A DNA stretch of 64,000 nt from Corynebacterium maris DSM 45190 (GTDB lineage: Bacteria > Actinomycetota > Actinomycetes > Mycobacteriales > Mycobacteriaceae): assembly GCF_000442645.1 (NCBI RefSeq), contig NC_021915.1, positions 806,001 to 870,000 on the forward strand, written 5' to 3'. How positions within the stretch are numbered: position 1 is the first letter of the stretch; each line of letters opens with the position of its first letter. Shown here piece after piece: positions 55,255-63,041 of the stretch. Made by a program: the position numbers and the translations under genes. A model generated the notes under the pieces. The model worked only from the letters and a program-made list of their open reading frames with translations. It ran no database searches and was not told where the DNA came from.

Positions 55255-55628
55255 GGTGCTTCTTTCTCCTTGCCGCCCACATCACGGCTACAAAGTGCGG
55301 AAACACTAAAGGCGGCGCCGCGCCGTCCAAGCCAGTGGCCAGGTCGGGGCGCTGCCGGAATAGCCGGCTGACGGGGCGTAAACGATTACTTTCGACAACA
55401 GCAAGGGTCAACCCTACCGGTGGAGAGCGAAAAAACCTAATCCCCTCTATGGTTAAGTGATTTCTGGATTCGTCGCCCCCTCTGTATGATTGTCTGAGCT
55501 GTCGCCGACGCGCGTCTTGCGTGCGTCCGGCGCTGATGACCATCTATCGAAACCCAACTCAGGCACGATCCTCGGCGAGCTCGCGCGGGGAACCGACCTG
55601 AAGTTCAATCCTGAGGGACACGATTTTC
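55255..55628. other. Divergent promoter region of the two ribosomal-protein operons
   Basis: 374 bp without a gene. A TATGAT at 55485-55490 may be the -10 for rpmE2-rpmF. In mycobacteria and Streptomyces such zinc-free ribosomal operons are repressed by Zur. I looked for a Zur-type palindrome (TGAAAATNATTTTCA-like) and found none clear; a short GTAA-N4-TTAC lies at about 55378-55389. Confidence 0.4.
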
Positions 55629-55901
55629 ATGAAGAACGACATCCACCCGGACTACCACCCGGTAGTCTTCCAGGATGCGGGCACGGGCTTCCAGTTCCTG
55701 ACCCGCTCCACCGCCACGTCGGACCGCACGGTCGAGTTTGAGGGCAACGAATACCCGCTGATCGTCGTTGACGTCACCAGCGAGTCCCACCCGTTCTGGA
55801 CCGGCGCCCAGCGCGTCATGGACACGGCCGGCCGCGTCGAGAAGTTCCAGAAGCGCTTCGGTGGCATGGCCCGCCGCAAGAAGAAGACCGACAACAACTA
55901 A
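55629..55901 (+). CDS. rpmE2: 50S ribosomal protein L31 type B, zinc-free
   Basis: A 90-aa L31 of type B. N-terminus [20 protein letters not shown], then [27 protein letters not shown], the L31 signature. No CxxC motif, so it does not bind zinc. GAGGGA is upstream of the ATG. rpmF follows 21 bp later on the same strand. Confidence 0.95.
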   Translation: MKNDIHPDYHPVVFQDAGTGFQFLTRSTATSDRTVEFEGNEYPLIVVDVTSESHPFWTGAQRVMDTAGRVEKFQKRFGGMARRKKKTDNN

Positions 55902-55922
55902 CCCAAGGAGGGAAAACAGACC

Positions 55923-56096
55923 ATGGCAACTCCCAAGTTCAAGAAGTCCCGCGCCAACACGCGCATGCGTCGTTCACAGTGGAAGGCCGACAACGTCGCC
56001 CTCCAGGAGGTCACCGTCGACGGTCAGACCGTGCGCATCCCGCGCCGTCTGGTCAAGGCCGCCAAGCTCGGCCTCGTCGACGTCGAGCAGTTCTAG
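55923..56096 (+). CDS. rpmF: 50S ribosomal protein L32, zinc-free type
   Basis: A 57-aa L32, ATG at 55923, stop 56094-56096. N-terminus [20 protein letters not shown] is typical (usually AVPKRKTSRSRTRSRRAQW); the zinc-binding cysteines of most L32 proteins are missing. AAGGAGGG precedes the start. A hairpin terminator follows. Confidence 0.93.
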   Translation: MATPKFKKSRANTRMRRSQWKADNVALQEVTVDGQTVRIPRRLVKAAKLGLVDVEQF

Positions 56097-56117
56097 TCGC
56101 GCTCGATAGCTCCGGTC

Positions 56118-56150
56118 ACGCCGTCCCCGCCCCGCTGGGACGGCGTTTCT
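56118..56150 (+). terminator. Terminator of rpmE2-rpmF
   Basis: A perfect 10-bp stem, 56118-56127 / 56137-56146 (ACGCCGTCCC and its complement), with a 9-nt loop, followed by TTCTGCTTTC. Confidence 0.8.
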
Positions 56151-56224
56151 GCTTTCTGCCGGGGGTGCCCTGGGTAGCGGAGGCACACAGGGTGGGGAAA
56201 GATGTATGGAAACGTCACTCAATT

Positions 56225-56234
56225 TTTAATTAAA
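56225..56234. promoter_or_regulatory. A/T-rich palindrome before the two-component operon
   Basis: TTTAATTAAA, a perfect 10-bp palindrome in a very GC-rich setting, 17 nt before the response regulator start. It may be part of the promoter (-10) or an operator. Confidence 0.35.
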
Positions 56235-56251
56235 TAGGACATAGTCTCATT

Positions 56252-56947
56252 ATGAATATTTTGGTCGCCGACGATGAACAGGCCGTGCGGGACTCCCTCA
56301 AGCGGTCGCTCACCTTCAACGGGTACGGGGTGTGTCTGGCGGGTGACGGCGAGGAAGCGCTTTCCCTCATCGGCAAAGAGTCGCCGGACTTGGTCATCCT
56401 GGATGTCCTCATGCCCGGAATGGACGGGTTGGAGGTGTGCCGCACTCTGCGGGGCGCTGGCTACGAACGCCCGGTCCTGATGCTCACCGCCCGCGGTGAG
56501 GTCGCGGACCGGGTGGCGGGGCTCGACGCCGGCGCCGACGACTACCTGCCCAAGCCTTTCGCCCTCGAAGAGCTTCTCGCCCGGGTGCGTTCCCTGGCCC
56601 GACGCTGCGCCATCGAATCCCGGGGCAGGGGAACGCAGGACGCGGAGCTGACTTTCGAGGACCTCTCCCTGAACGTGCAGACCCGCGATGTGCGCCGCGG
56701 CGACCGGAGCATCAGTCTCACGCGCACGGAGTTCGCTCTCATGCAGCTGCTCATGCAAAACCCCCGTCACGTTCTGTCGCGTGCGACGATCCTCGAGGAA
56801 GTGTGGGGGTACGACTTCCCCACGTCCGGGAACGCCCTCGAGGTGTACATCGGGTACCTCCGCCGCAAGACGGAGGCCGCGGGCGAGGAGCGTCTGATCC
56901 ACACCGTGCGAGGCGTCGGCTACGTGCTGCGGAGCAGCACGCCGTGA
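56252..56947 (+). CDS. OmpR-family response regulator (CgtR2-like)
   Basis: A 231-aa two-component regulator. The receiver domain (about 1-115) has the acidic pair DDE near residue 6, the phosphorylated Asp in [15 protein letters not shown] (near 50), Thr in LMLTAR and Lys in [15 protein letters not shown]. The OmpR/PhoB winged helix (about 130-230) has [21 protein letters not shown] and the recognition helix region [15 protein letters not shown]. Position after rpmE-rpmF matches cgtR2 of C. glutamicum. Its target genes are unknown; the adjacent htrA gene is a natural candidate. The stop overlaps the kinase start (GTGA). Confidence 0.92.
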   Translation: MNILVADDEQAVRDSLKRSLTFNGYGVCLAGDGEEALSLIGKESPDLVILDVLMPGMDGLEVCRTLRGAGYERPVLMLTARGEVADRVAGLDAGADDYLPKPFALEELLARVRSLARRCAIESRGRGTQDAELTFEDLSLNVQTRDVRRGDRSISLTRTEFALMQLLMQNPRHVLSRATILEEVWGYDFPTSGNALEVYIGYLRRKTEAAGEERLIHTVRGVGYVLRSSTP

Positions 56948-57939
56948 CTTTTCGACGGCTGGCCTCAGCGGTCGTCGTCGTGCTTGCCCTGGGCGCGTGG
57001 TCTTTGATGGCTGCGTGGCTGCTGACCGGTGACGTCGAGGACCTCGGTTGTCCTCCGTTCCTGCTCGTCGGCGGCGGCGCGCTCGTCACGCTGGTGGTCG
57101 GGCTGTCCGTGGCGTTCTCGGCCGCCCCAGGCCGGGCCTCGGCACGGCGATTGCGAGAGTCGATGGAACGGGTCGCCGACACAGGTGACCTAAGGCCGAT
57201 ACCAGAGACTCCCGATGAGGGGTTGACCCGCTCCTTCAACCACATGCTGGCCTCGCTGCAGGAGTCCCGAGTGCGACAGGAACGGCGGATCACGGAGCTC
57301 GGCCACGACCTGCGCAACCCGTTGACCGCGCTGCGCGTCAACGTCGAGTTGCTGCTGTCGCTGCACAGGGACGATCGACCGCGTGCACTTCCCCCCGAGG
57401 AACACCGGGAGCTGGAGCGTGACGTGCTCACCCAGCTCGACGAATTCGCCGGGCTCATCGACGAGCTGGTGGACCTGTCGGGAGGGGCGGCCGGACCCGT
57501 GCGCTTCGACGCCGTAGTAGAGACCGCGTGCGAGCGGGCGCGCTGCCGACGCGGGGACGTGGAGGTCCAGGTGACGACGACACCGTGGCTGGTGCGCGGT
57601 GACGGCGGCGCCCTGGGCAGGGGCGTGACCAACCTGGTGGACAACGCCGTCAAATGGTCGCCCTCCGGCGGCGTCGTCAGGGTGCGGCTAACGAGGGACG
57701 GCGACCGGCGGGCGACGCTCACCGTCGCGGACTCCGGCCCGGGGGTGGATCCGGGAGAGCGCGACCGCATCTTCGACCGTTTCTACCGCCCCCCGGACGT
57801 ACGCAACACCCCAGGCTCAGGATTGGGGCTGGCCATCGTCAAAGAAGCGGTCGAAGACATCGGCGGGGACATCGACGTCGGTGAATCCGGGGACGGCGGA
57901 GCGTTGTTCACCGCCCGGGTCCCCGGCTCGCCCGGGTAG
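56944..57939 (+). CDS. Sensor histidine kinase with very short extracytoplasmic loop (CgtS2-like)
   Basis: A 331-aa kinase. Two membrane segments (about 5-26 and 38-62) are joined by only about 12 residues ([10 protein letters not shown]), so there is no separate sensor domain. A HAMP-like linker leads to the H-box [14 protein letters not shown] (phosphorylated His near residue 122), then the ATPase domain with N-box [12 protein letters not shown]1 DSGPGVD, F-box DRFYRPP and G2 GSGLGLAIV. All are intact. Start GTG at 56944 overlaps the regulator stop, so the pair is translationally coupled. Kinases of this build often sense signals within the membrane or through a partner. Confidence 0.9.
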   Translation: MTFRRLASAVVVVLALGAWSLMAAWLLTGDVEDLGCPPFLLVGGGALVTLVVGLSVAFSAAPGRASARRLRESMERVADTGDLRPIPETPDEGLTRSFNHMLASLQESRVRQERRITELGHDLRNPLTALRVNVELLLSLHRDDRPRALPPEEHRELERDVLTQLDEFAGLIDELVDLSGGAAGPVRFDAVVETACERARCRRGDVEVQVTTTPWLVRGDGGALGRGVTNLVDNAVKWSPSGGVVRVRLTRDGDRRATLTVADSGPGVDPGERDRIFDRFYRPPDVRNTPGSGLGLAIVKEAVEDIGGDIDVGESGDGGALFTARVPGSPG

Positions 57940-57966
57940 TGTCGCCGGTCATGGCTACACTGGAAG

Positions 57967-57998
57967 GTCAGAAAACGTCCAGACACTGGACGGCTGAC
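57967..57998. promoter_or_regulatory. Nested inverted repeat upstream of htrA
   Basis: An inner perfect dyad CGTCCAG-ACA-CTGGACG (57976-57992) is nested in an outer dyad GTCAG (57967-57971) / CTGAC (57994-57998). It lies 51 nt before the HtrA start and after the kinase gene. It could be an operator or an RNA hairpin. Confidence 0.55.
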
Positions 57999-58048
57999 AT
58001 TGACGAGGGCTAAAGCGCGATCACATCAGTGAGGGGCAAGATAAGGAT

Positions 58049-59266
58049 ATGACGAACACCACCGGGGACAACTCCTACCACCCGGGGCAGCGGCCCCAGT
58101 CGCCCTACCAGCCCTTCAACGCCACTGGCCAGGACCCGACCTACCCGAGTCCCGAGGCCCCGGCCCCGGAGGACAGCGACGGGAAGCGGGGCCGCGGCAT
58201 AGGCGGCGTCATCGCCCTCATTGCGATTCTCAGCCTGCTCGTCGGCGGGGTGGCCGGTGGCGTGGCCGGATACGCGGTCTCGTCGACGGGCGATGAGCCG
58301 GCACCGAGCACCGGCCCGGACAACGCGTTGACCGCCCCGCCGGCCGACGCGCCCGACACCCCGGCGGGGAGCGTGGAAGAGGTCGCCGACGCCGTCCTTC
58401 CCACCGTCGTCTCCATCCAGGTGGTCACCCCGATGGCGGCGGGGGAAGGATCGGGCTCCATCTTCACCTCCGACGGCTATGTGCTGACCAACCACCACGT
58501 CGTCGCCGGCGCCGAGGACGGCGCGATGCAGGTCACCCTGAACGACGGCACCGACATGACCGCGGACTTCGTGGCCTCCGACGCGGCGACGGACATCGCC
58601 GTGATCAAGATCCGGGACGCCGAAAACTTACCGACCATCCAGTTCGGAGACTCCGAGCAGCTCGCCGTCGGCCAGCAGGTCGTCGCGGTCGGCGCCCCGC
58701 TGGGACTGTCCGGCACCGTCACCAGCGGCATCGTCTCCGCGATGGATCGCCCGGTCCGTGCCTCCCAGGGGGGCGGCGAGTCGTCGCTGATCGACGCCAT
58801 CCAGACCGACGCGGCCATCAACCCCGGCAACTCGGGCGGGCCGTTGGTGGACATGAACGGCAACCTGGTGGGCATGAACTCCGTCATCGCGACATTGTCC
58901 ACGGGCAATACCGCCGGCTCCATCGGGCTCGGATTCGCGATCCCGTCGAACTTCGCCCAACGCGTCGCAGAACAGCTGCTCGCAGAAGGAGAAGCCAGCC
59001 AACCCATGCTGGGCGTGACCGTCGACGGCGCCAACCCCGTGGACGGGGCACTCATCGTCGGCGTGCAGCCGGACGGGCCGGGGGCGGACGCAGGGTTAGA
59101 AGAGGGGGAGGTGATCACCCGCCTCAACAACCGGAACATCGACACCTCGGACGCCCTCATCGCTGCAGTTCGTTCCCATGATTTCGGGGAAACCGTCACC
59201 TTGGAGGTGGTGGACCCGGAAACGGACGAGCGCAAAGAGGTTCAGGTTACGCTGAGCGTCGAGTAG
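58049..59266 (+). CDS. HtrA/DegP-like serine protease with PDZ domain
   Basis: A 405-aa envelope protease. The first 50 residues are Pro/Gln/Tyr-rich and cytoplasmic; one membrane segment follows (about 52-77, GGVIALIAILSLLVGGVAGGVAGY). The trypsin-like domain has the full triad: His in VLTNHHVVAG (near 148), Asp in ATDIAVIKI (near 181) and Ser in NPGNSGGPLVD (near 260). A PDZ domain closes the protein (about 315-405, MLGVTVDGA ... GLEEGEVITRLNNRNIDTSDALIAA). It degrades or refolds damaged exported proteins. It follows the two-component pair, also in C. glutamicum. ATG has AAGGAT just upstream. Confidence 0.94.
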   Translation: MTNTTGDNSYHPGQRPQSPYQPFNATGQDPTYPSPEAPAPEDSDGKRGRGIGGVIALIAILSLLVGGVAGGVAGYAVSSTGDEPAPSTGPDNALTAPPADAPDTPAGSVEEVADAVLPTVVSIQVVTPMAAGEGSGSIFTSDGYVLTNHHVVAGAEDGAMQVTLNDGTDMTADFVASDAATDIAVIKIRDAENLPTIQFGDSEQLAVGQQVVAVGAPLGLSGTVTSGIVSAMDRPVRASQGGGESSLIDAIQTDAAINPGNSGGPLVDMNGNLVGMNSVIATLSTGNTAGSIGLGFAIPSNFAQRVAEQLLAEGEASQPMLGVTVDGANPVDGALIVGVQPDGPGADAGLEEGEVITRLNNRNIDTSDALIAAVRSHDFGETVTLEVVDPETDERKEVQVTLSVE

Positions 59267-59319
59267 CGTTAGCGACTAGATTCATTCCCATAACAGGGAA
59301 CTTAAGTTTGAGGAGAAAC

Positions 59320-59901
59320 ATGGACACGATCCCCGTCGCTCGCGAAGCATCCGACGAGCTGAACGACATCGTCGAGCCCAATGACGAGTTTCTGCGGGCC
59401 ACTGAGGAAGCGGAGGACATGCCGGCCCGTCGGCGGGCGTTGGTCGTGTTGGTCAGCGACCACCACAACGGCGCTGAGGACGACACCGACCGCCTGATGA
59501 CGGAGCTGCTCATCGAATGCGGTTTCCAGGTCGACGCGGTCGTCCGCGTCAAGTCGAAGAAGAGCGAGATCCGCCAGGCCATCGAGACCGCCGTGGTGGG
59601 CGGCGTCGACCTGGTGCTGACGGTGGGGGGCACTGGCGTCGGTCCGCGCGACCGCACCCCGGACGCCACCCTGACCGTCCTGGACCAGGAGGTTCCGGGC
59701 ATCGCGCAGGCGCTGCGGGATTCCGGGCAGGCGTGCGGCGCCGTGGACGCGGTGGTCTCCCGCGGCGTGTCCGGCGTCTCCGGTTCGACGGTCATCGTCA
59801 ACCTCGCCTCGTCGCGGGCCGCGATCCGGGACGGCATGGCGGCGCTTCCCCCGCTGGTGCACCACGTGGTCGATGAGCTGCAGACCTACAGCGTGCACTG
59901 A
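59320..59901 (+). CDS. mog: Molybdopterin adenylyltransferase (MogA/MoaB-like)
   Basis: A 193-aa protein of the molybdenum cofactor pathway that adenylates molybdopterin before metal insertion by MoeA. The MoCF-binding fold has LVVLVSDHHNGAEDDT (substrate loop), DLVLTVGGTGVGPRDRTPDAT (the family motif TGGTG variant) and VSRGVSGVSGSTVIVNLASS (the usual R-G-x-x-G motif followed by NLPGS-like residues). The ATG at 59320 has AGGAG 4 nt upstream; a TTG 12 nt earlier is out. The N-terminus is about 40 residues longer than E. coli MogA. moeA lies 3 kb downstream. Confidence 0.9.
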   Translation: MDTIPVAREASDELNDIVEPNDEFLRATEEAEDMPARRRALVVLVSDHHNGAEDDTDRLMTELLIECGFQVDAVVRVKSKKSEIRQAIETAVVGGVDLVLTVGGTGVGPRDRTPDATLTVLDQEVPGIAQALRDSGQACGAVDAVVSRGVSGVSGSTVIVNLASSRAAIRDGMAALPPLVHHVVDELQTYSVH

Positions 59902-59903
59902 TC

Positions 59904-60131
59904 ATGTCTGACCCACAGCACAGCCCGCGCCGCAAAGACCGCCGCCGGGTCCGCCGTCCCAGCGCGGCGGAGCACATCGACCGCAGCGCGGATACCCCGC
60001 GGCACGGTTTCGCCGACGACCTGGTCTCCGATGACGCCGAACGTCCCGTGCCCGTCGAGGACAGTCAGACAGACGACCCGGCGGGCGAGGAATTCTTGCG
60101 GGAGCAGCGCCCTCCTCACTACGGGGAGTGA
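59904..60131 (+). CDS. Small charged protein of unknown function
   Basis: A 75-aa hydrophilic protein, probably disordered: basic at the start (SPRRKDRRRVRRPSAAEHID), acidic later (SDDAERPVPVEDSQTDDPAGEEF). Starts 2 bp after the mog stop, so it is likely translated from the same transcript. A protein of the same type lies at this position in C. glutamicum as I recall. No function known. Confidence 0.65.
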   Translation: MSDPQHSPRRKDRRRVRRPSAAEHIDRSADTPRHGFADDLVSDDAERPVPVEDSQTDDPAGEEFLREQRPPHYGE

Positions 60132-60145
60132 CGCAAGCGCACGGA

Positions 60146-60556
60146 CTACTCCTTGGCGGAAGAATCCTTGTCCGCCAGCAGATCACGGATTTCTGACAGC
60201 AACTGCACCTCGGTGGTCTCCGGCTCTTCCGGGTCGACGTCCTGCTTCCGCTTCTGGATCTCCTGGAGTTTGTTCATCGGCAGCACCAGCGCGAAGTAGA
60301 TGACCGCCGCGACGATCAAGAAGTTGACGATCGCGGTGATCACGGCGCCGAAGTCGAGGAAGGTGGAGTCATCGCCCGGGCGGATGTGAAATCCCAGCCC
60401 GGAGACGTCCGGATTGCCCAAGGAGGCGATGAGTGGGTCGAGCAGATTCTGGGTGAACGAAGTGACGATGGCGGTGAAAGCGGCGCCGATGACGACCGCC
60501 ACGGCCAAGTCGATGACGTTGCCGCGCATGATGAAATCTCTGAAACCCTTGAGCAT
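60146..60556 (-). CDS. mscL: Large-conductance mechanosensitive channel MscL
   Basis: A 136-aa channel subunit (pentamer in the membrane) that opens under tension to release solutes after a drop in osmolarity. N-terminal MLKGFRDFIMRGNVIDLAVAVVIGAAFTAIV is the family signature with the pore-lining helix; the second membrane helix is about 72-95 (VITAIVNFLIVAAVIYFALVL), followed by the charged C-terminal bundle. A periplasmic loop of about 30 residues lies between. Length is normal. Convergent with the small charged-protein gene. Confidence 0.96.
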   Translation of the reverse strand: MLKGFRDFIMRGNVIDLAVAVVIGAAFTAIVTSFTQNLLDPLIASLGNPDVSGLGFHIRPGDDSTFLDFGAVITAIVNFLIVAAVIYFALVLPMNKLQEIQKRKQDVDPEEPETTEVQLLSEIRDLLADKDSSAKE

Positions 60557-60616
60557 GTGCCGGGGTCCTTTCTGAGGAGTGTGGCCGAATAGTCAGAAGG
60601 CACCTTACACAGTGTC

Positions 60617-61270
60617 TCACCGGCCGTGTGCACGGTCTCCCGTGAGCACGACCGCCAGCGGGGACGTCAGCGAAGCCGCCGCGACCCGCTGCGCCGCTTC
60701 GTTCTCCAAGGCCACCAGCAAAGACTCTGAACCGGCTTCGGCGCCTGCCAGGATCACCCGGGCCCCGTCGGCCACCATCACCGGGTCCGTCCCCTCTGCG
60801 GCGACCGTGACGATGGACACGGTGTCCCCGTGCCGCAACAACGTCGCGACGTCCGGGTCCGCCAACGTCACCGGGACCATGGTGGCGGAGGAGGGGCCTT
60901 CGTCCCTCGAGCCCACCAGCGTGTTGATCAGCTCCGGTCCGATCAGCCGCGCCGCGGTGACCGGTTCGCCGGCGTCGGCCGCCGCGGTGACCACTAGGCC
61001 GACGGCCTCTTGCGGGTCTGTGAGGGCGGAGTCGGGGATGAGGTCGGCGGGCACGGCGCGGAGCACGACGTCGTCTTCCCCCAGCGACGCACCGGCGGCG
61101 ACGGCGCCGGCGAAAACGACGATGCGGGGATGCTCGGCCGTCGCCGAACGGACCACGGACGTCACCGCCGCCAGCACGAGGGCGGCGGCCAGCAGCCGGC
61201 GGAGCAGGAGGGAACGGCGGTGTCCGGGTGGACGCAACAGGGCGTGCAGCGAAGATGCGGAAGCGGTCAC
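60617..61270 (-). CDS. SAF-domain membrane-anchored protein (CpaB-like)
   Basis: A 217-aa protein. After a basic N-terminus there is one membrane segment (about 23-42, LLRRLLAAALVLAAVTSVV). The exported part has a SAF domain: VVVFAGAVAAGASLGEDDVVLRAVPADLIP and AAADAGEPVTAARLIG, as in the pilus assembly protein CpaB and flagellar FlgA. A beta-rich C-terminal half follows (VPVTLADPDVATLLRHGDTVSIV). No pilus (tad/flp) gene is visible nearby, so its job is open. GTG start at 61270. It lies between fthC (36-bp gap) and mscL on the same strand, probably one transcript. Confidence 0.75.
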   Translation of the reverse strand: MTASASSLHALLRPPGHRRSLLLRRLLAAALVLAAVTSVVRSATAEHPRIVVFAGAVAAGASLGEDDVVLRAVPADLIPDSALTDPQEAVGLVVTAAADAGEPVTAARLIGPELINTLVGSRDEGPSSATMVPVTLADPDVATLLRHGDTVSIVTVAAEGTDPVMVADGARVILAGAEAGSESLLVALENEAAQRVAAASLTSPLAVVLTGDRAHGR

Positions 61271-61306
61271 ACTCCCTTGGACTGTCCGCGGGGCGCCCGG
61301 GGTTCC

Positions 61307-61909
61307 CTACACGCGGTGGAGCGCTTCGGCCGTGACGATGACGTTGACGGGCATGTCATGGGCTTCGACGGGGACGTCGTGGGTGACCTCGTGATCGAAA
61401 AGAACGACGGCCAGCAACGGCTGCGGGGCTTCAGCCTCCGCCAGGCGGGCCAGCGTGCGGTCGTAGTAGCCGGCGCCTTTGCCCAACCGGAAACCCCGGC
61501 GGTTGGCGCCCAGGGCGGGCAGAAAGACGATGTCGCAGTCCAGCAGGGCCCGCCAGTCCCGGCGTTCGCCGACGGGTTCGGGGATGTTTAAATCTCCCTT
61601 GGCCATGGCTTCCTCCCCCTCGTAGGGGGCCCACAGCATGGCGCCTTCGGCCTCGGAAATCGGCAACAGGACAGCACCCGTGGCCGCGCGGAGGGCGGGA
61701 AGGAAACCCGGGCCGCCGGGCTCGTCGGGAAGCGGGTGGTACGCGGCGACGGTGCCGGCGGAACGTTCGTGGATCAGCTCCACGCACCGAGCGATCAGAG
61801 CCGTGTGCTGCCGCTCCCGAGTGGTTTTATCGAGCTCTTGCCGCGCCTGCTTGAGGGTGCTGCGCAAGACGCGTTTTGTGCCGCCGGGGTCGCTGATGTC
61901 CATGCTCAT
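61307..61909 (-). CDS. fthC: 5-formyltetrahydrofolate cyclo-ligase
   Basis: A 200-aa enzyme that uses ATP to turn 5-formyl-THF into 5,10-methenyl-THF, bringing it back into the folate pool. N-terminal KRVLRSTLKQARQELD with the ATP-binding Arg/Lys is typical; the middle has AYHPLPDEPGG; the C-terminal signature FLPALGANRRGFRLGKGAGYYDRTLA (the family motif G-x-G-x-G-Y-Y-D) is intact. Start ATG at 61909 (an ATG two codons later is equally possible). Divergent from galU. Confidence 0.92.
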   Translation of the reverse strand: MSMDISDPGGTKRVLRSTLKQARQELDKTTRERQHTALIARCVELIHERSAGTVAAYHPLPDEPGGPGFLPALRAATGAVLLPISEAEGAMLWAPYEGEEAMAKGDLNIPEPVGERRDWRALLDCDIVFLPALGANRRGFRLGKGAGYYDRTLARLAEAEAPQPLLAVVLFDHEVTHDVPVEAHDMPVNVIVTAEALHRV

Positions 61910-62003
61910 GGCCCTCAGCCTAGCTTCGCGGGGAGAAAAACACGTGTGAATGCGGCCGGGTCTTTGTCAATCACGGCGCCACAGAGAAGGTAAGGTCTCG
62001 GGC

Positions 62004-62960
62004 ATGGTTGAGACGAATGACTTTCACCCCAACGGTGTGCGGACGGTCGTTGTGCCGGCCGCGGGTATGGGGACCCGGTTCCTGCCGGCGACGAAGACGG
62101 TGCCGAAGGAACTGCTGCCGGTGGTGGACACTCCGGGCATCGAATTGATCGCGGAGGAGGCGTCGGCGTTGGGGGCGTCGCGTCTGGCGGTGATCACCGC
62201 TCCGTCCAAGGATGAGGTCTTGGCGCACTTCGGTGAGTTCCCGGGCCTGGTGGAAACGCTGGAGGCTCGCGGCAAGGATGAGCAGGTGGCCAAGGTCAAG
62301 CGTGCCTCTGCATTGATTCAGCCGGTCGCGGTGGAGCAGGAGCGGCCGCTGGGGCTGGGGCATGCGGTCGGGCTGGCCGAGGACGCGCTCGATGAAGATG
62401 AGGACGCGTTCGCCGTGATGCTGCCGGATGATCTGGTCTTGCCTGAGAATGGGCGGCCGGGTGTGCTGGAGTTGATGTGCCGGGTGCGTGAGCAATTCGG
62501 CGGCAGTGTGTTGTGTGCGTTCGAGGTCGAACGCGATGAGGTGTTCAACTACGGGGTCTTCGACGTCGAGGAGATTGACGGGGCGTCCGGGTTGCCGGGT
62601 GAGTTGGTCAAGTCGGTGGCCGGGATGGTGGAGAAGCCGGATCCGGCGGCGGCGCCGTCGACGTTGGTGGCCGCGGGACGGTATTTGTTGGATCGGGCGG
62701 TGTTTGATGCGTTGCGCCGGATCACCCCGGGCAAGGGCGGTGAGCTGCAGCTGACGGATGCGATTGAGCTGATGATTCAGGAGGGGCATCCGGTGCACGT
62801 GGTGGTGCACACGGGCAAGCGCCATGACCTGGGGAATCCGGCGGGATACATCCCGGCGAACGTGGACTTTGGTCTGCATCATCCGAAGTACGGCCCGGCG
62901 TTGTATCGCGCGATCAAGCAGGTCATCGCCGACTTCGAGGCGGAGCAGGCACAAAGCTAA
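62004..62960 (+). CDS. galU: UTP-glucose-1-phosphate uridylyltransferase
   Basis: A 318-aa nucleotidyltransferase that makes UDP-glucose for cell-wall and trehalose synthesis. The N-terminal nucleotide loop is VVPAAGMGTRFLPATKTVPKELLPV, with the signature Gly-x-Gly-Thr-Arg and the Lys of PKELLPV. Metal-binding Asp is in VMLPDDLVL (near 145); sugar binding in VEKPDP and GKGGELQLTDAIELM. Typical length. The ATG at 62004 follows the family N-terminus; the frame is open slightly further upstream. moeA is 81 bp downstream on the same strand. Confidence 0.96.
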   Translation: MVETNDFHPNGVRTVVVPAAGMGTRFLPATKTVPKELLPVVDTPGIELIAEEASALGASRLAVITAPSKDEVLAHFGEFPGLVETLEARGKDEQVAKVKRASALIQPVAVEQERPLGLGHAVGLAEDALDEDEDAFAVMLPDDLVLPENGRPGVLELMCRVREQFGGSVLCAFEVERDEVFNYGVFDVEEIDGASGLPGELVKSVAGMVEKPDPAAAPSTLVAAGRYLLDRAVFDALRRITPGKGGELQLTDAIELMIQEGHPVHVVVHTGKRHDLGNPAGYIPANVDFGLHHPKYGPALYRAIKQVIADFEAEQAQS

Positions 62961-63041
62961 GTGTCATAACGCTGCCGGACACGGCCGCGGCGGTAGGCTG
63001 ACGGAGATGACATCCGGGCCGGCACAACAGGAGGTAACCAC

